Source: Geodermatophilus amargosae (lineage in GTDB: Bacteria > Actinomycetota > Actinomycetes > Mycobacteriales > Geodermatophilaceae). Taken from it: a stretch of 64,000 bases of DNA. A model generated the notes under the pieces. The model was not told the DNA's origin. It ran no database searches and was given only the letters and a program-made list of their open reading frames with translations. The stretch spans positions 372,001 through 436,000 of the forward strand of contig NZ_FPBA01000002.1 in NCBI RefSeq assembly GCF_900116515.1, written 5' to 3'. Of this stretch, positions 18,821-30,740 are shown piece by piece. The number at the start of each line of letters is the position of its first letter. Positions within the stretch are counted from its first letter, which is position 1. A program made the position numbers and the translations under genes.

Positions 18821-19699
18821 TCAGTCGCGGCCGGGTTCCTCCGCCATGCGTTCCAGCCGGGCGATCCGCTCGGCCATGGGCGGGTGCGTGGCGAACAGCG
18901 CCGCCAACCCGGAGGCCCGCACCGGCGCGGCGATCATGAGGTGGCTCTGGGCCACCAGCCGGTCCTCCGGGGGCAGCGGCCGCGCGTCGGCGCCCTCGGA
19001 GATCCGGCGCAGGGCGCTGGCGAGGGCCTGCGGGTCGCCGCAGAGCCGGGCGCCGTCGGCGTCGGCGTCGTACTCGCGGCCGCGGCTGACCGCCAGGTGC
19101 ACCAGCCCCGCGGCCAGGGGACCGAGCAGCACGAGCATCAGCGTCCCGAGCACGCCGGCGCTGTCGCGGTCGTCGTCGGGGCGGTCGCCGAACAGCGAGG
19201 CGAACGTGGCCAGCGAGGCCACGTAGGTCACCACGCTGGCCAGGGCGCCGGCGATGCAGCTGACGAGGACGTCGCGGTTGCGCACGTGCGAGAGCTCGTG
19301 GGCCAGCACCGCCCGCAGCTCGCGGCGGTCGAGCAGCTCGAGGACGCCCTGGGTGCAGCAGAGCGCGGCGCGGCGCGGCGTGCGCCCGGTGGCGAAGGCG
19401 TTGGGCTGGTCGGTGGGGCTCACGTACAGGCGGGGCATCGGCTGGCGGGCCTGCGTGGCCAGCTCGCGGACCATCGCGTAGAGACCCGGCGCCTGGGTCT
19501 CGGTGACGGGGATGGCCCGCATCGCACGCAGGGCCAGCCGGTCGGAGCCGTACCAGGCCCAGCCGTTGACCCCGAGGGCGACGACGAGCGCGACGAGCAG
19601 CCCGCTCCGGCCGCCCACCACGGCACCCGCGGCGAGGGCGAGACCGGCCACCAGTCCGAGCAGGAGCGCGGTCCGCACCCCGTTGCCCCATCGCCGCAC
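18821..19699 (-). CDS. htpX: HtpX-like membrane zinc metalloprotease
   Basis: Membrane protease of the M48B family (292 residues), which degrades misfolded membrane proteins. Two helices (about 9-46) precede the zinc motif HELSH (134-138, VLAHELSHVRNRD), then two more helices, and the third ligand Glu in GREYDADADGARL. The family N-terminus is usually NGxxTALLLG; the chosen GTG gives MRRWGNGVRTALLLG and a normal length. A GTG seven codons downstream is the alternative; neither has a strong binding site. Transcribed away from korA. Confidence 0.9.
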   Translation of the reverse strand: MRRWGNGVRTALLLGLVAGLALAAGAVVGGRSGLLVALVVALGVNGWAWYGSDRLALRAMRAIPVTETQAPGLYAMVRELATQARQPMPRLYVSPTDQPNAFATGRTPRRAALCCTQGVLELLDRRELRAVLAHELSHVRNRDVLVSCIAGALASVVTYVASLATFASLFGDRPDDDRDSAGVLGTLMLVLLGPLAAGLVHLAVSRGREYDADADGARLCGDPQALASALRRISEGADARPLPPEDRLVAQSHLMIAAPVRASGLAALFATHPPMAERIARLERMAEEPGRD

Positions 19700-19843
19700 C
19701 CTCCGAGAACGGAACGACGGGGACCGCCGTTCCCCGGCGTCCCCTGCGATGCCGGTCACGGACGGGACCGGTCCGGAAGAGGCTCCCCCCGGAGGACGTT
19801 GTGCTCGGCAGTCCGCCCCGCGCAGGCCCCGTCCGTGGTCCGC

Positions 19844-19878
19844 GTCACGTGACCAGCCGCGACACCGCCCCGTAACCT
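19844..19878 (+). promoter_or_regulatory. korA promoter with overlapping palindrome
   Basis: TGACCA (19850-19855) and TAACCT (19873-19878) are separated by 17 bases and lie 24 bases before the korA ATG. The -35 overlaps the perfect 10-bp palindrome GTCACGTGAC (19844-19853), which could be an operator for an unidentified regulator. Confidence 0.5.
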
Positions 19879-19902
19879 GGGTGGTTGGAGGTACCACGCC
19901 CG

Positions 19903-22979
<3,077 letters not shown>

Positions 22980-22980
22980 G

Positions 22981-23035
22981 TGAGGACCTTCCTGCCCCCC
23001 CACCGCTCGCGGCGGGCCCCTGCAGGAAGGCCACT
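22981..23035 (-). repeat. Dispersed intergenic repeat, copy B (short form)
   Basis: Same family as the copy at 14421, here on the minus strand: TGCAGGGGCCCGCCGCGAGC then GGTGGGGGGGCAGGAAGGTCC. It has only one GCGAGC unit where most copies have two, an 8-bp loss that itself hints at recombination between the units. It lies directly behind the korB stop codon, before a terminator hairpin. Confidence 0.75.
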
Positions 23036-23070
23036 GAGCGGCCCGCCTCCCCCCAGGAGGCGGGCCGCTC
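23036..23070. terminator. Bidirectional terminator between korB and MocR gene
   Basis: Perfect 15-bp stem (23036-23050 with 23056-23070) and a 5-nt loop, in the gap between two convergent genes. Works equally in either direction. Confidence 0.85.
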
Positions 23071-23076
23071 GGCGTC

Positions 23077-24447
23077 TCAGGACCCGGCGAGCAGCTCGGC
23101 CAGCACCGGCAGGGCGCGACCGAGCTCCACGCGGGACGGCGCCGCGAAGCCGAGCACCAGTCCGGCGGCCGGGTCGGCCGGCCCGGTGCCGGTGCGGTGC
23201 CGGCCGAGCCCGTCGACGGCGAGCCCGCGCCCGCTCGCGGCGGCGACCCCCGCCTCCTCGGCCGCGCGACCGCCCAGCGGCACGAACACGTGCGCCCCGG
23301 CGGGGTCCCCGGTCACCGGCACGCCTGCCCGGGCCAACTCCCCCACCACCAGCCCGCGGCGCTCCGCGAGCTCCCGGCGCAGCCGCCGCAGGTGCCGGGC
23401 CAGGTCGCCCGAGGCGGCCAGCGCCGCGAACACCCGTTGCCCCGCGCGGGCCGGCCGGGTGCCGGTCGCGGTCCGGGCGGCCACCAGGCAGGCGCGCAGC
23501 TCCGGCGGCGCCACGAGCCACCCGGTGCCCAGGGTCGGGCTGAGGACCTTGCTGCTGGTGCCCAGGTGCACGACGACGTCGGGCGCGAGCGCGGCCAGCA
23601 GCGGGAGCGGCGCGACGTCGTAGCGCAGCTCGCCGTCGTAGTCGTCCTCGAGCACCCACCAACCCTCGGCGCGGGCCCGGGCGACCAGCGCGACCCGCCG
23701 CGCCGCCGGCATCCGCCGGCCCAACGGCCACTGGTGCGCCGGCGTGCAGTAGACGGCGGCCAGCCCCTCCGTGACGGCGTCGACCACCAGGCCGTCGTCG
23801 TCGACCGGGCAGGGCACCACCTCCACCCCGGCGGCGCGCAGCGCCCCGGCCGCCCGCTGGTAGCCGGGGTCCTCGACGCCGACCCGGCTGCCCGGCGGGA
23901 GCAGGCGGGCGATCTCGCCCACCGCGGCCGACGTGCCGCCGGTGGCGAGCACCGCCGACGGCTCGACCGGTAGCCCGCGGTGGCGCAGCAGGTGACCGGT
24001 GACCGCGGCCTGGAACGCCGGGTCGGCCGCCGGCTCGGGCCGGGCGTCGGGGTGCAGGTCACCGGCCGCCCGCCAGGCCCGCCGCCAGGCGGCCCGGTCG
24101 AGCACCTCCAGGCAGGGCGAGCCGGCCCGCAGGTCGACCACCGACGCGCCCGCCGGCCGCACCGCGGGGCCGGGCACGGACGCCACGGGGCCGGCCGGGG
24201 CGGCGCCGACGACGAAGGTCCCCGCGCCCCTGCGCCCGGCGGCCCAGCCCTCGGCGACGAGCTGGTCGTAGGCGGCGGCGGTCACCGTGCGGCTGACCCG
24301 CAACGCGGCGGCGAGCTCGCGGGTGGAGGGCAGCCGGTCCCCGGGGCGCAGGACGCCGCCGGCCGCCGCGGTCCGCAGGGCATCGGCGAGCTGGACGGCC
24401 AGAGGTCGGGCGGCGGCGCGGTCGAGGACGACCGGGGGCATGTCCAC
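23077..24447 (-). CDS. MocR/PdxR-family transcriptional regulator
   Basis: GntR-type winged helix fused to an aminotransferase-like domain (456 residues). The helix-turn-helix lies at about 15-80 (LRPGDRLPSTRELAAALRVS), the PLP domain from about 110, with the PLP-binding lysine in HLGTSSKVLSPTLGTGW (Lys300) and DDYDGELRYD (about 268). PdxR-type members sense PLP and control pyridoxal 5'-phosphate synthesis genes. No pdxS/pdxT is adjacent; the divergent gene is a pyridoxamine-oxidase-like flavoprotein, its probable target. Start GTG (or ATG two codons later) behind GGGGGA; a TACGCT -10 box lies at 24485-24490. Confidence 0.9.
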   Translation of the reverse strand: MDMPPVVLDRAAARPLAVQLADALRTAAAGGVLRPGDRLPSTRELAAALRVSRTVTAAAYDQLVAEGWAAGRRGAGTFVVGAAPAGPVASVPGPAVRPAGASVVDLRAGSPCLEVLDRAAWRRAWRAAGDLHPDARPEPAADPAFQAAVTGHLLRHRGLPVEPSAVLATGGTSAAVGEIARLLPPGSRVGVEDPGYQRAAGALRAAGVEVVPCPVDDDGLVVDAVTEGLAAVYCTPAHQWPLGRRMPAARRVALVARARAEGWWVLEDDYDGELRYDVAPLPLLAALAPDVVVHLGTSSKVLSPTLGTGWLVAPPELRACLVAARTATGTRPARAGQRVFAALAASGDLARHLRRLRRELAERRGLVVGELARAGVPVTGDPAGAHVFVPLGGRAAEEAGVAAASGRGLAVDGLGRHRTGTGPADPAAGLVLGFAAPSRVELGRALPVLAELLAGS

Positions 24448-24532
24448 GCGCGTCCCCCGTTCTGGAGTGGCCTGGTGGATCGGCAGCGTACTGGCCCTTC
24501 CGGGTGGCCAGTCGGCCCCGCAGAGTGGATCC
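24448..24532. promoter_or_regulatory. Shared regulatory region of the MocR gene and its divergent neighbour
   Basis: An 85-bp divergent spacer. It holds a minus-strand -10 box TACGCT (24485-24490) for the regulator gene, three TGGCC direct repeats (24468, 24492, 24505) and two GAGTGG units (24465, 24523). MocR proteins typically bind direct repeats in such a spacer; these are the visible candidates. Confidence 0.4.
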
Positions 24533-25192
24533 GTGAGCACCGCACCGCCGCTGTCCCCCACCGCCCGCAGCACCGTCCGCCGGGGCGCGAAGCGCGCCCG
24601 CACCGACCGGGCCGAGCTGTACGCCGTCCTCGACGCCGGCCTGGTCGGCCACCTGGGGGTCGTCCTCGGCGACGCACCGGTCGTGCTGCCCACCGGCTAC
24701 GGGCGCGACGGCGACACCCTGTACCTGCACGGGTCGACCGGCGCGGCCACGCTCCGCGCAGCGGCGGCCGGGGCGCCGGTGTGCTTCACCGTCACCCACC
24801 TCGACGGCATCGTGTACGCCCGCTCGGCCTTCCACCACTCGGTGAACTACCGCTGCGCCGTGGTGCACGGGGCCGCGCGGCTGGTCACCGACCCCGGGGA
24901 GCGGCTGCACGGCTTCGAGGTGCTGACCGAGCACCTGGCGCCCGGCTCGTGGTCGGCCACCCGGCAGCCGGACCGCAGGGAGCTGGCCGCCACGGCGCTG
25001 CTGGCCCTCGACCTCGCCGAGGCGAGCGTCAAGGTCCGCACCGGGCCGCCGGGCGACGACGAGGCCGACCTCGCGACCCCGGTGTGGGCGGGCGTCCTGC
25101 CGCTGCGCACCGTCGTCGGGACGCCCGAGTCGGACCCGCTGCTCCCCGAGGGCGTCCCCGTGCCGGAACGGGTGCTCAGCCGGCAGGTGTGA
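24533..25192 (+). CDS. Pyridoxamine 5'-phosphate oxidase-like FMN-binding protein
   Basis: Flavin-binding split-barrel protein (219 residues) of the Pyridox_ox_2 kind. Recognisable parts: a head with RRGAKRARTDRAELYAVLDA, LVGHLGVVLGDAPVVLPTGY, LYLHGSTGAATLRA and the HSVNYRCAVVHGAARLV strand. Related proteins oxidise or reduce small molecules with FMN or F420; the substrate here is unknown. GTG start without a clear ribosome binding site. It is divergent from the MocR regulator, which probably controls it. Its last 17 bases overlap the end of the sugar dehydrogenase gene on the other strand. Confidence 0.85.
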   Translation: MSTAPPLSPTARSTVRRGAKRARTDRAELYAVLDAGLVGHLGVVLGDAPVVLPTGYGRDGDTLYLHGSTGAATLRAAAAGAPVCFTVTHLDGIVYARSAFHHSVNYRCAVVHGAARLVTDPGERLHGFEVLTEHLAPGSWSATRQPDRRELAATALLALDLAEASVKVRTGPPGDDEADLATPVWAGVLPLRTVVGTPESDPLLPEGVPVPERVLSRQV

Positions 25193-26417
25193 CGCGCAGG
25201 AGGAGGTCGTCACCGCCGTTGTCGGTGGTCACGTACAGCGCGCCGTCGGTGCCGAGCAGCGGCGTCCGGATCCGGCCGTAGGCGTCCTCCAGTTCCGGCA
25301 CGCGGAACTGCTCGACCAGTTGCCCGGCGTCGTCGAGGCGCAGTGCCAGCAGGCCGGTGTCCTTCTGCACCCCGACCAGCAGGACGCCGTGGTAGCCGCC
25401 CCAGCCGGCGCCGCTGACGAAGTCCGCGCCGCTGGTGGCGATGGTGGGGTCGCCCGAGGACCAGACCGCCGGGACGGCGCCGGGCAGGTCGAGGTCGGTC
25501 ATCGGGACGCTCTCGTCGTAGCCGCCGTCGTCGCCGTCCGGGTCGTAGCCGTAGTTGCCGCTCGGCACCGACCGGTTGACCTCGTCGTCACGGTCGGTGC
25601 CCTGCTCGACGGTGAACACGTCACCGGTCCCCGGGCGGACGGCGATGCCCTGCACGTTGCGGTGCCCGTAGCTGAGCAGCAGGCGGGTGACCGGGTCGGG
25701 GTCGTCGGCGAACGGGTTGCCCGGAGCGGGGCCGCCGGTGACGGCGTCGACGCGCAGCACCTTGCCCGCCAGGGTGGCGCGGTCCTGCGGGTTGCTGCCG
25801 ACGGCGTTGTCGCCGGTGCCCACGAGCAGTGCGCCGTCGGGGGCGAAGCGGACCCGGCAGCCGCCGTGGCGGCCGGTGCGCTCGTTGACCGGGATGTCCC
25901 CGACCAGCGGATCGGCCACGCGGGTGGCGCGGGTCCAGCCGTCGTCGACGGTCCAGGCGACCACCTGGATCTCCGCGCCGCCGTCCTCCTCGACGCCCTG
26001 GCAGGTGTACAGCCGCCGGTTGTCGGCGAAGGCGGGGTCGAGGGTGAGGCCCATGAGGCCGGTCTCGCCGTCGGCGAAGAGGTCGCCGAGGTCGGCGTCG
26101 AGCTCGCGGGCGGTGCCGTCGGGCAGCACCGCGGTGAGGCCCCCGCCGCGCTCGTCGACCAGCAGGGTGCCGTCCGGGGCCTGCGCGACGTCCCAGGGGT
26201 GGTCGAGCCCGTCGAGCACGGTCTCCACCCGGAGCGCGGGCAGTCCGCCCGGCGCCGCCACGCCGCCGTCCGGGACGTCGGTCGCGTTCTTCGCCTCCTG
26301 GCCGCCCGGCAGGTCGCCGGTGCCGTCCCCGGAGCAGCCGGTCAGCAGGAGGACGGCGGCCAGGACTGCGGCCCTCGTGCAGGGTCCCGCCGCGAGCTTG
26401 CGAGCGGTGGGGGGCAC
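25176..26417 (-). CDS. PQQ-dependent sugar dehydrogenase-like lipoprotein
   Basis: Secreted six-bladed propeller of the glucose/sorbosone dehydrogenase family (413 residues). Typical blocks are LDGLDHPWDVAQAPDGTLLV (about 69-88), GETGLMGLTLDPAF, GRHGGCRVRFAPDGALLVGTGDN and GHRNVQGIAVRPGTG. The lipobox LLTGC places the lipid Cys at residue 28. Remarkably, the ribosome binding site (GAAGGA), the GTG start and about the first 15 residues (MPPTARKLAAGPCTR) come from a copy of the dispersed repeat; no other start codon precedes the lipobox. Activity depends on PQQ supply, unknown here. Confidence 0.9.
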   Translation of the reverse strand: MPPTARKLAAGPCTRAAVLAAVLLLTGCSGDGTGDLPGGQEAKNATDVPDGGVAAPGGLPALRVETVLDGLDHPWDVAQAPDGTLLVDERGGGLTAVLPDGTARELDADLGDLFADGETGLMGLTLDPAFADNRRLYTCQGVEEDGGAEIQVVAWTVDDGWTRATRVADPLVGDIPVNERTGRHGGCRVRFAPDGALLVGTGDNAVGSNPQDRATLAGKVLRVDAVTGGPAPGNPFADDPDPVTRLLLSYGHRNVQGIAVRPGTGDVFTVEQGTDRDDEVNRSVPSGNYGYDPDGDDGGYDESVPMTDLDLPGAVPAVWSSGDPTIATSGADFVSGAGWGGYHGVLLVGVQKDTGLLALRLDDAGQLVEQFRVPELEDAYGRIRTPLLGTDGALYVTTDNGGDDLLLRVTPAG

Positions 26418-26429
26418 GGGGGTCCTTCG
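26371..26429 (+). repeat. Dispersed intergenic repeat, copy C (covers a start codon)
   Basis: Copy of the family at 14421: TGCAGGGTCCCGCCGCGAGC, TTGCGAGCGGTGGGGGGCAC, then GGGGGTCCTTCG. On the minus strand its end supplies GAAGGA and GTG for the sugar dehydrogenase lipoprotein and the basic head of its signal peptide. It also fills the short gap behind the polyprenyl synthase stop codon. Confidence 0.8.
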
Positions 26430-27488
26430 TCAGCTGGTGCGGGTGACCACGTAGTCGCAGAGGGCCGACAGCGCCTCGCGCACCTCGCCGGCGGGGACCG
26501 CGGACAGCGACGCGCGGGCGCGGTCGGCGTAGTCGCCGAGCACCGCGCCGGCCCGCTCGAGCGCCGCGGACTGCCGCAGCAGCGCCAGGGCCTCGGTGTG
26601 CTCGGCGTCGTCGGACAGCGGGCGGGCGACCAACTCGCGCAGCCGCGCGTCGGCGGGGTCGTCGCCGGCCAGCGCGATCAGCGCCGGCAGGGTGGCCACG
26701 CCCTCGCGCAGGTCGGTGCCGGGCGCCTTCCCGGAGGCGCCGTCCTGGCTGACGATGTCGAGCAGGTCGTCGGAGAGCTGGAAGGCGACGCCGACCTCCT
26801 CGCCGAAGCGGGTCAGTGCGGTCACCAGGTCGGGCTCGACCCCGGCGAAGCGGGCGCCGAAGCGGGCCGAGGTGGCCACCAGGGAGCCGGTCTTGTCGGC
26901 GAGCACCTCCAGGTAGTGCGCCACGCGGTCCTCCCCGTCCCGCGCGCCCACCGTCTCCCGGATCTGGCCGGTGACCAGCCGCTCGAAGGTCCGCGCCTGG
27001 ATGCGCACGGCCTCGGGGCCGAGGTCGGCCAGCAGGTCGGAGGCACGGGCGAAGAGGAAGTCGCCGGTGAGGATGGCGACGCTGTTGGTCCACCGGCTGT
27101 TGGCGCTGGGCGCCCCGCGGCGGACGGCGGCCTCGTCCATGACGTCGTCGTGGTAGAGCGTGGCCAGGTGGGTGAGCTCGCACACGACGGCGGCCTGCAC
27201 GACCTCGGGCGCACCTGCGTCCCCGAGCTGTGCGGCCAGCAGCGCCAGCATCGGCCGGAAGCGCTTGCCGCCGGCGGCCATGAGGTGGCCGGCGGCCTCG
27301 GAGACGAACGCGTGGTCGCTGGCCACCGCGGTGGCCAGCGCGGCCTCCACGTCGGCCAGCCCCTGCGCCAGCGAGTCGCCGAGGGCCCCGCCGGGGAGCC
27401 AGGGGCCCATGGTGGAGGCAGGGGTCGAGATGCGGTGCCAGACCTCGACCGGGGCGATCCCGTCGACGGTGGCACGGGGTCCGGTCAT
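26430..27488 (-). CDS. All-trans-polyprenyl diphosphate synthase
   Basis: Isoprenyl chain-elongating enzyme (352 residues) giving the side chain of menaquinone, or possibly another long-chain isoprenoid. First Asp-rich motif in LYHDDVMDEA (about residue 110), second in FQLSDDLLDIVSQ; GGKRFRPML before and TGDFLFARASDLL between. The N-terminal ~30 residues are an extension. The ATG overlaps the nuoN stop (ATGA), so it is the last gene of the complex I operon, making the quinone tail beside the enzyme that uses the quinone. Chain length cannot be read off reliably. Confidence 0.93.
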   Translation of the reverse strand: MTGPRATVDGIAPVEVWHRISTPASTMGPWLPGGALGDSLAQGLADVEAALATAVASDHAFVSEAAGHLMAAGGKRFRPMLALLAAQLGDAGAPEVVQAAVVCELTHLATLYHDDVMDEAAVRRGAPSANSRWTNSVAILTGDFLFARASDLLADLGPEAVRIQARTFERLVTGQIRETVGARDGEDRVAHYLEVLADKTGSLVATSARFGARFAGVEPDLVTALTRFGEEVGVAFQLSDDLLDIVSQDGASGKAPGTDLREGVATLPALIALAGDDPADARLRELVARPLSDDAEHTEALALLRQSAALERAGAVLGDYADRARASLSAVPAGEVREALSALCDYVVTRTS

Positions 27489-29035
27489 CAACCGACGAAG
27501 ATAGCTGCCTGATCGGCGAGACCGAGCACCGCCCCGGGCACGATGCCCAGCACGAGCGTGGCCGCGGCGGTCACCGCCAGCACGACCGTGGTGGGCATCC
27601 CGGGCACGCCGACGGTGGGCCCGTCGGCGGCCGGCTCGGAGAAGTACATGAGCACGATGACCCGCAGGTAGAAGAACGCCGCCACCGCGCTGGCCAGCAG
27701 CGCGACCAGGGCCAGCGGCCAGGCGCCGTCCTCGATGGCGGCCCGGAAGACGGCGAACTTGCCGGTGAAGCCGCTGGTGAGCGGGATGCCGGCGAGCGCG
27801 AGCAGGAACAGGCTCATGACCGCCGCGGTGATCGGCGAGCGCTGCGCCAGGCCCGCCCACTGCGACAGGTGCGTCGCCTCGCCGTCGCCGCTGCGCACGA
27901 GGGTGAGGACGGCGAAGGCGCCCAGCGTGGTCAGCCCGTAGGCCAGCAGGTAGAACATGACGGCCGGCAGGCCCGACCCGGCGGGGTCGCCGCTGCCCGG
28001 GTAGCCGAGGACGCCGGTCAGCAGGAAGCCGGCGTGCGCCACCGACGAGTAGGCGAGCATCCGCTTGAGGTCGGTCTGGGTGAGCCCCAGGACGGCGCCG
28101 ACGACCATCGAGACGATGGCCACGCCGTAGACCAGCGGGCGCCAGGTCCACTCCTCGGTGCCGAAGGCGACGTAGAGCAGCCGGAGGATCGCCCCGAAGG
28201 CGGCGACCTTCGTGCAGGCCGCCATGAACGCCGTCACCGGGGTGGGCGCGCCCTGGTAGACGTCGGGCGTCCAGGTGTGGAACGGCGCGACGCTGGCCTT
28301 GAACAGCAGGCCCACGATCAGCAGCGCCAGGCCGAGCACGGCCAGTGTGCCGCCGCCCTCCCCCGCCACCGACTCGCGGACGGCGGAGAGCCGGACGCTG
28401 CCGGTGGCGCCGTAGACGAGGGCCACGCCGTAGAGGAAGAACGCCGAGGCGAAGGAGCCCAGCAGGAAGTACTTGACCGCCGCCTCCTGCGACAGCAGCC
28501 GGCGCCGGCGGGCCAGGCCGCTGATCAGGTACAGCGGCAGGCTGAGCACCTCGAGCGCCACGAACATGACCAGCAGGTCGTTCGCCGTGACGAACAGCAT
28601 CATCCCGCCGATGGCGAAGGTGGCCAGCGGGTAGACCTCGGTCTGCACCCGCTGCACGGTGAGCAGCTCGCGGTCGCGGACGCTGCCGGCCGGCACGGCG
28701 GCGGAGACGACGAAGGCCGACCGGGCGGGGTCGAGGTTGCGCTCGGCGAACAGCAGGATCGACAGCGCCCCGAGTGCGGCGATGGTGGCCTGCAGGAACA
28801 GCCCGGCACCGTCGACGGCGAGCGCGCCGCCCGCCGTCACCTCGCGGGTGCCGGCCAGCAGCAGCGTGGCGACCAGCCCGCCCAGGGTGCCGACCAGCGC
28901 GACGGCGACCTGCACGGGGTGCCGGCGGTCGCGCGGGCCGAAGGCCTCGACCAGCACGCCGATGCACGCGGCGCCGAAGACCAACAGCAGCGGGGCGAGC
29001 GCGGCCAGCGACAGGTCGGGGGCCTCGATCGTCAT
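27488..29035 (-). CDS. nuoN: NADH-quinone oxidoreductase subunit N
   Basis: Antiporter-like proton-pumping membrane subunit of complex I (515 residues, about 14 helices). Conserved pieces: LLSQEAAVKYFLLGSFASAF (about 158-177), FKASVAPFHTWTPDVYQGAP (key Lys in the pumping channel) and LAYSSVAHAGFLLTGVLGY. Stop and polyprenyl synthase start overlap; its ATG overlaps the nuoM stop region by one base. Normal family length, nothing missing. Confidence 0.97.
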   Translation of the reverse strand: MTIEAPDLSLAALAPLLLVFGAACIGVLVEAFGPRDRRHPVQVAVALVGTLGGLVATLLLAGTREVTAGGALAVDGAGLFLQATIAALGALSILLFAERNLDPARSAFVVSAAVPAGSVRDRELLTVQRVQTEVYPLATFAIGGMMLFVTANDLLVMFVALEVLSLPLYLISGLARRRRLLSQEAAVKYFLLGSFASAFFLYGVALVYGATGSVRLSAVRESVAGEGGGTLAVLGLALLIVGLLFKASVAPFHTWTPDVYQGAPTPVTAFMAACTKVAAFGAILRLLYVAFGTEEWTWRPLVYGVAIVSMVVGAVLGLTQTDLKRMLAYSSVAHAGFLLTGVLGYPGSGDPAGSGLPAVMFYLLAYGLTTLGAFAVLTLVRSGDGEATHLSQWAGLAQRSPITAAVMSLFLLALAGIPLTSGFTGKFAVFRAAIEDGAWPLALVALLASAVAAFFYLRVIVLMYFSEPAADGPTVGVPGMPTTVVLAVTAAATLVLGIVPGAVLGLADQAAIFVG

Positions 29036-30681
29036 CAGTCGGTCCCCTCGGAGGTCGCGGTGGTCCCGGCCGGGTCGGCGCCGACGTCGCTCATGGTGGC
29101 GGCGACCGCCGGCTCGATCAGCCGGATCAGCGGCTGCGGGTAGACGCCCAGCGCGATCACCAGCGCCACCAGCGGGGCGACGACGGTCATCTCCCGGCGG
29201 GACAGGTCACGCAGCCGCGACGTCGCCCGGGCCGGGGCCGGGGCGGGGGCGGTGAGCGTCGCCGTCGCGGACGACGTGGCACCGTGCCCGCCGGTGGACG
29301 GTGCGGTGGCGTCCCCGGCCGGCTCGTCGGCCGCCGGGAACAGCACGCCGCGCTGCGGGCCGTGCATCGTCCGTTGGTACAGCAGCAGGACGTAGATCGC
29401 AGCCAGGATGATCCCGACGGTGGCCAGGATCGTGAACACCGGCCGGGTGGGGAACGAGCCGATCAGCACGAGGAACTCGCTGACGAAGCTGTTGGTGCCG
29501 GGCAGCGCGAGCGAGGCGAGCCCCGCGACGAGGAAGACGCCGGCCAGCTTGGGCGCGGCGCTCGCGACGCCGCCGTAGTCGCCGACCAGGCGGGAGCCGC
29601 CGCGGGCGATGAGCATCCCGACGACGAGGAACAGCAGGCCGGTGGCGATGCCGTGGTTGACCATGTACAGCACCGCGCCGGTGCCGGCCTCCGTGCTGAA
29701 GGCGAAGACGCCGAGGGCGATGAAGCCGAAGTGCGCGATCGAGGTGTAGGACACCAGCCGCTTCATGTCGCTCTGCCCCATCGCCAGCAGCGCGGCGTAG
29801 AGGATCCCGGCGACGGCGAGCACGAGGACGAACGGGGCGAACTCCCGCGAGGCGTCCGGGAACAGCGGCAGGCAGTAGCGCAGGAAGCCGAAGGTGCCGA
29901 CCTTGTCGAGGACGCCGACGAGCAGCACCGAGCCGCCGATCGGGGCCTCGGCACCGGCGTCGGGGAGCCAGGTGTGCAGCGGGACCAGCGGCGCCTTGAT
30001 CGCGAAGGCGACGAAGAACCCGAGGAACAGCAGCCGCTGCGCGGCCGGGTCGATGTCGAGCTGGCGCAGCGACTCGAAGGCGAACGTCCCCTCGCCGGCC
30101 GCCTCGCTGACGACGTAGAGACCGATGACCGCGGCGAGCATGACCAGGCCGCCGACCAGGCTGTAGAGGAAGAACTTGACCGCCGCGTACTGCCGGCGCG
30201 GGCCGCCGTAGCTGCCCACGATGAAGTACATCGGGACGAGCATCGCCTCGAAGAAGACGTAGAAGAGGAACACGTCGGTGGCGGCGAAGACGCCGACCAT
30301 GCAGGCCTCGAGCAGCAGCAGCCAGGCGAAGAACGTCCGCATCGACCGGCGGGCCGGGGGCTGGTCCTCCCACGAGGCCAGCACGACCACCGGCACCAGC
30401 ACGCCGACCAGCAGCAGCATGACCAGGGCGATGCCGTCGACGCCGAGCGCGAAGTCGACGCCGAAGCCCTCGATCCACGGCACCGACGACGTCAGCTGGA
30501 AGCGGTCGCCGTCGGGGTCGAAGGCCAGCGTGGCCAGGACCGCCAGGACGAGCACCACCAGGCTCACCCCGAGGGCGAGCTGCCGGGCCAGCGCGGTGCG
30601 CTCGCGGGGCAGGGCGGCGACGACGGCCGCGCCCACCGCGGGCACCGCCACCATCGCGACCAGGAGCAGGGAGTCGCTCAC
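29035..30681 (-). CDS. nuoM: NADH-quinone oxidoreductase subunit M
   Basis: Second antiporter-like subunit of complex I (548 residues). Shows ALPRERTALARQ and FALGVDGIALVMLLL near the N-terminus, AVKFFLYSLVGGLVMLAAVI, LAFAIKAPLVPLHTWLPDA (proton-channel Lys and the family's HTWLPDAH-like block) and KRLVSYTSIAHFGFIALG. The C-terminal part contains an Ala/Pro/Thr-rich insertion (about 450-485) before the final helix. GTG start. Separated from nuoL by about 90 bases with a small tandem repeat. Confidence 0.97.
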   Translation of the reverse strand: MSDSLLLVAMVAVPAVGAAVVAALPRERTALARQLALGVSLVVLVLAVLATLAFDPDGDRFQLTSSVPWIEGFGVDFALGVDGIALVMLLLVGVLVPVVVLASWEDQPPARRSMRTFFAWLLLLEACMVGVFAATDVFLFYVFFEAMLVPMYFIVGSYGGPRRQYAAVKFFLYSLVGGLVMLAAVIGLYVVSEAAGEGTFAFESLRQLDIDPAAQRLLFLGFFVAFAIKAPLVPLHTWLPDAGAEAPIGGSVLLVGVLDKVGTFGFLRYCLPLFPDASREFAPFVLVLAVAGILYAALLAMGQSDMKRLVSYTSIAHFGFIALGVFAFSTEAGTGAVLYMVNHGIATGLLFLVVGMLIARGGSRLVGDYGGVASAAPKLAGVFLVAGLASLALPGTNSFVSEFLVLIGSFPTRPVFTILATVGIILAAIYVLLLYQRTMHGPQRGVLFPAADEPAGDATAPSTGGHGATSSATATLTAPAPAPARATSRLRDLSRREMTVVAPLVALVIALGVYPQPLIRLIEPAVAATMSDVGADPAGTTATSEGTD

Positions 30682-30702
30682 GCCGTGCTCCTCGTCGTCG
30701 CG

Positions 30703-30740
30703 GTCCTCATCGCCGGGGTCCTCATCGCCGGGGTCCTCCC
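30703..30740. repeat. 15-bp tandem repeat between nuoL and nuoM
   Basis: The unit GTCCTCATCGCCGGG occurs twice in direct succession (30703-30717, 30718-30732), followed by a partial third. It lies in the only sizeable gap (91 bp) among nuo genes that otherwise overlap or almost touch. Confidence 0.7.

Noticed and set aside
19680-19897. Long N-terminal extension of HtpX
   Set aside because: The extra residues are not membrane-like, precede the family's usual start and overlap the korA promoter region.
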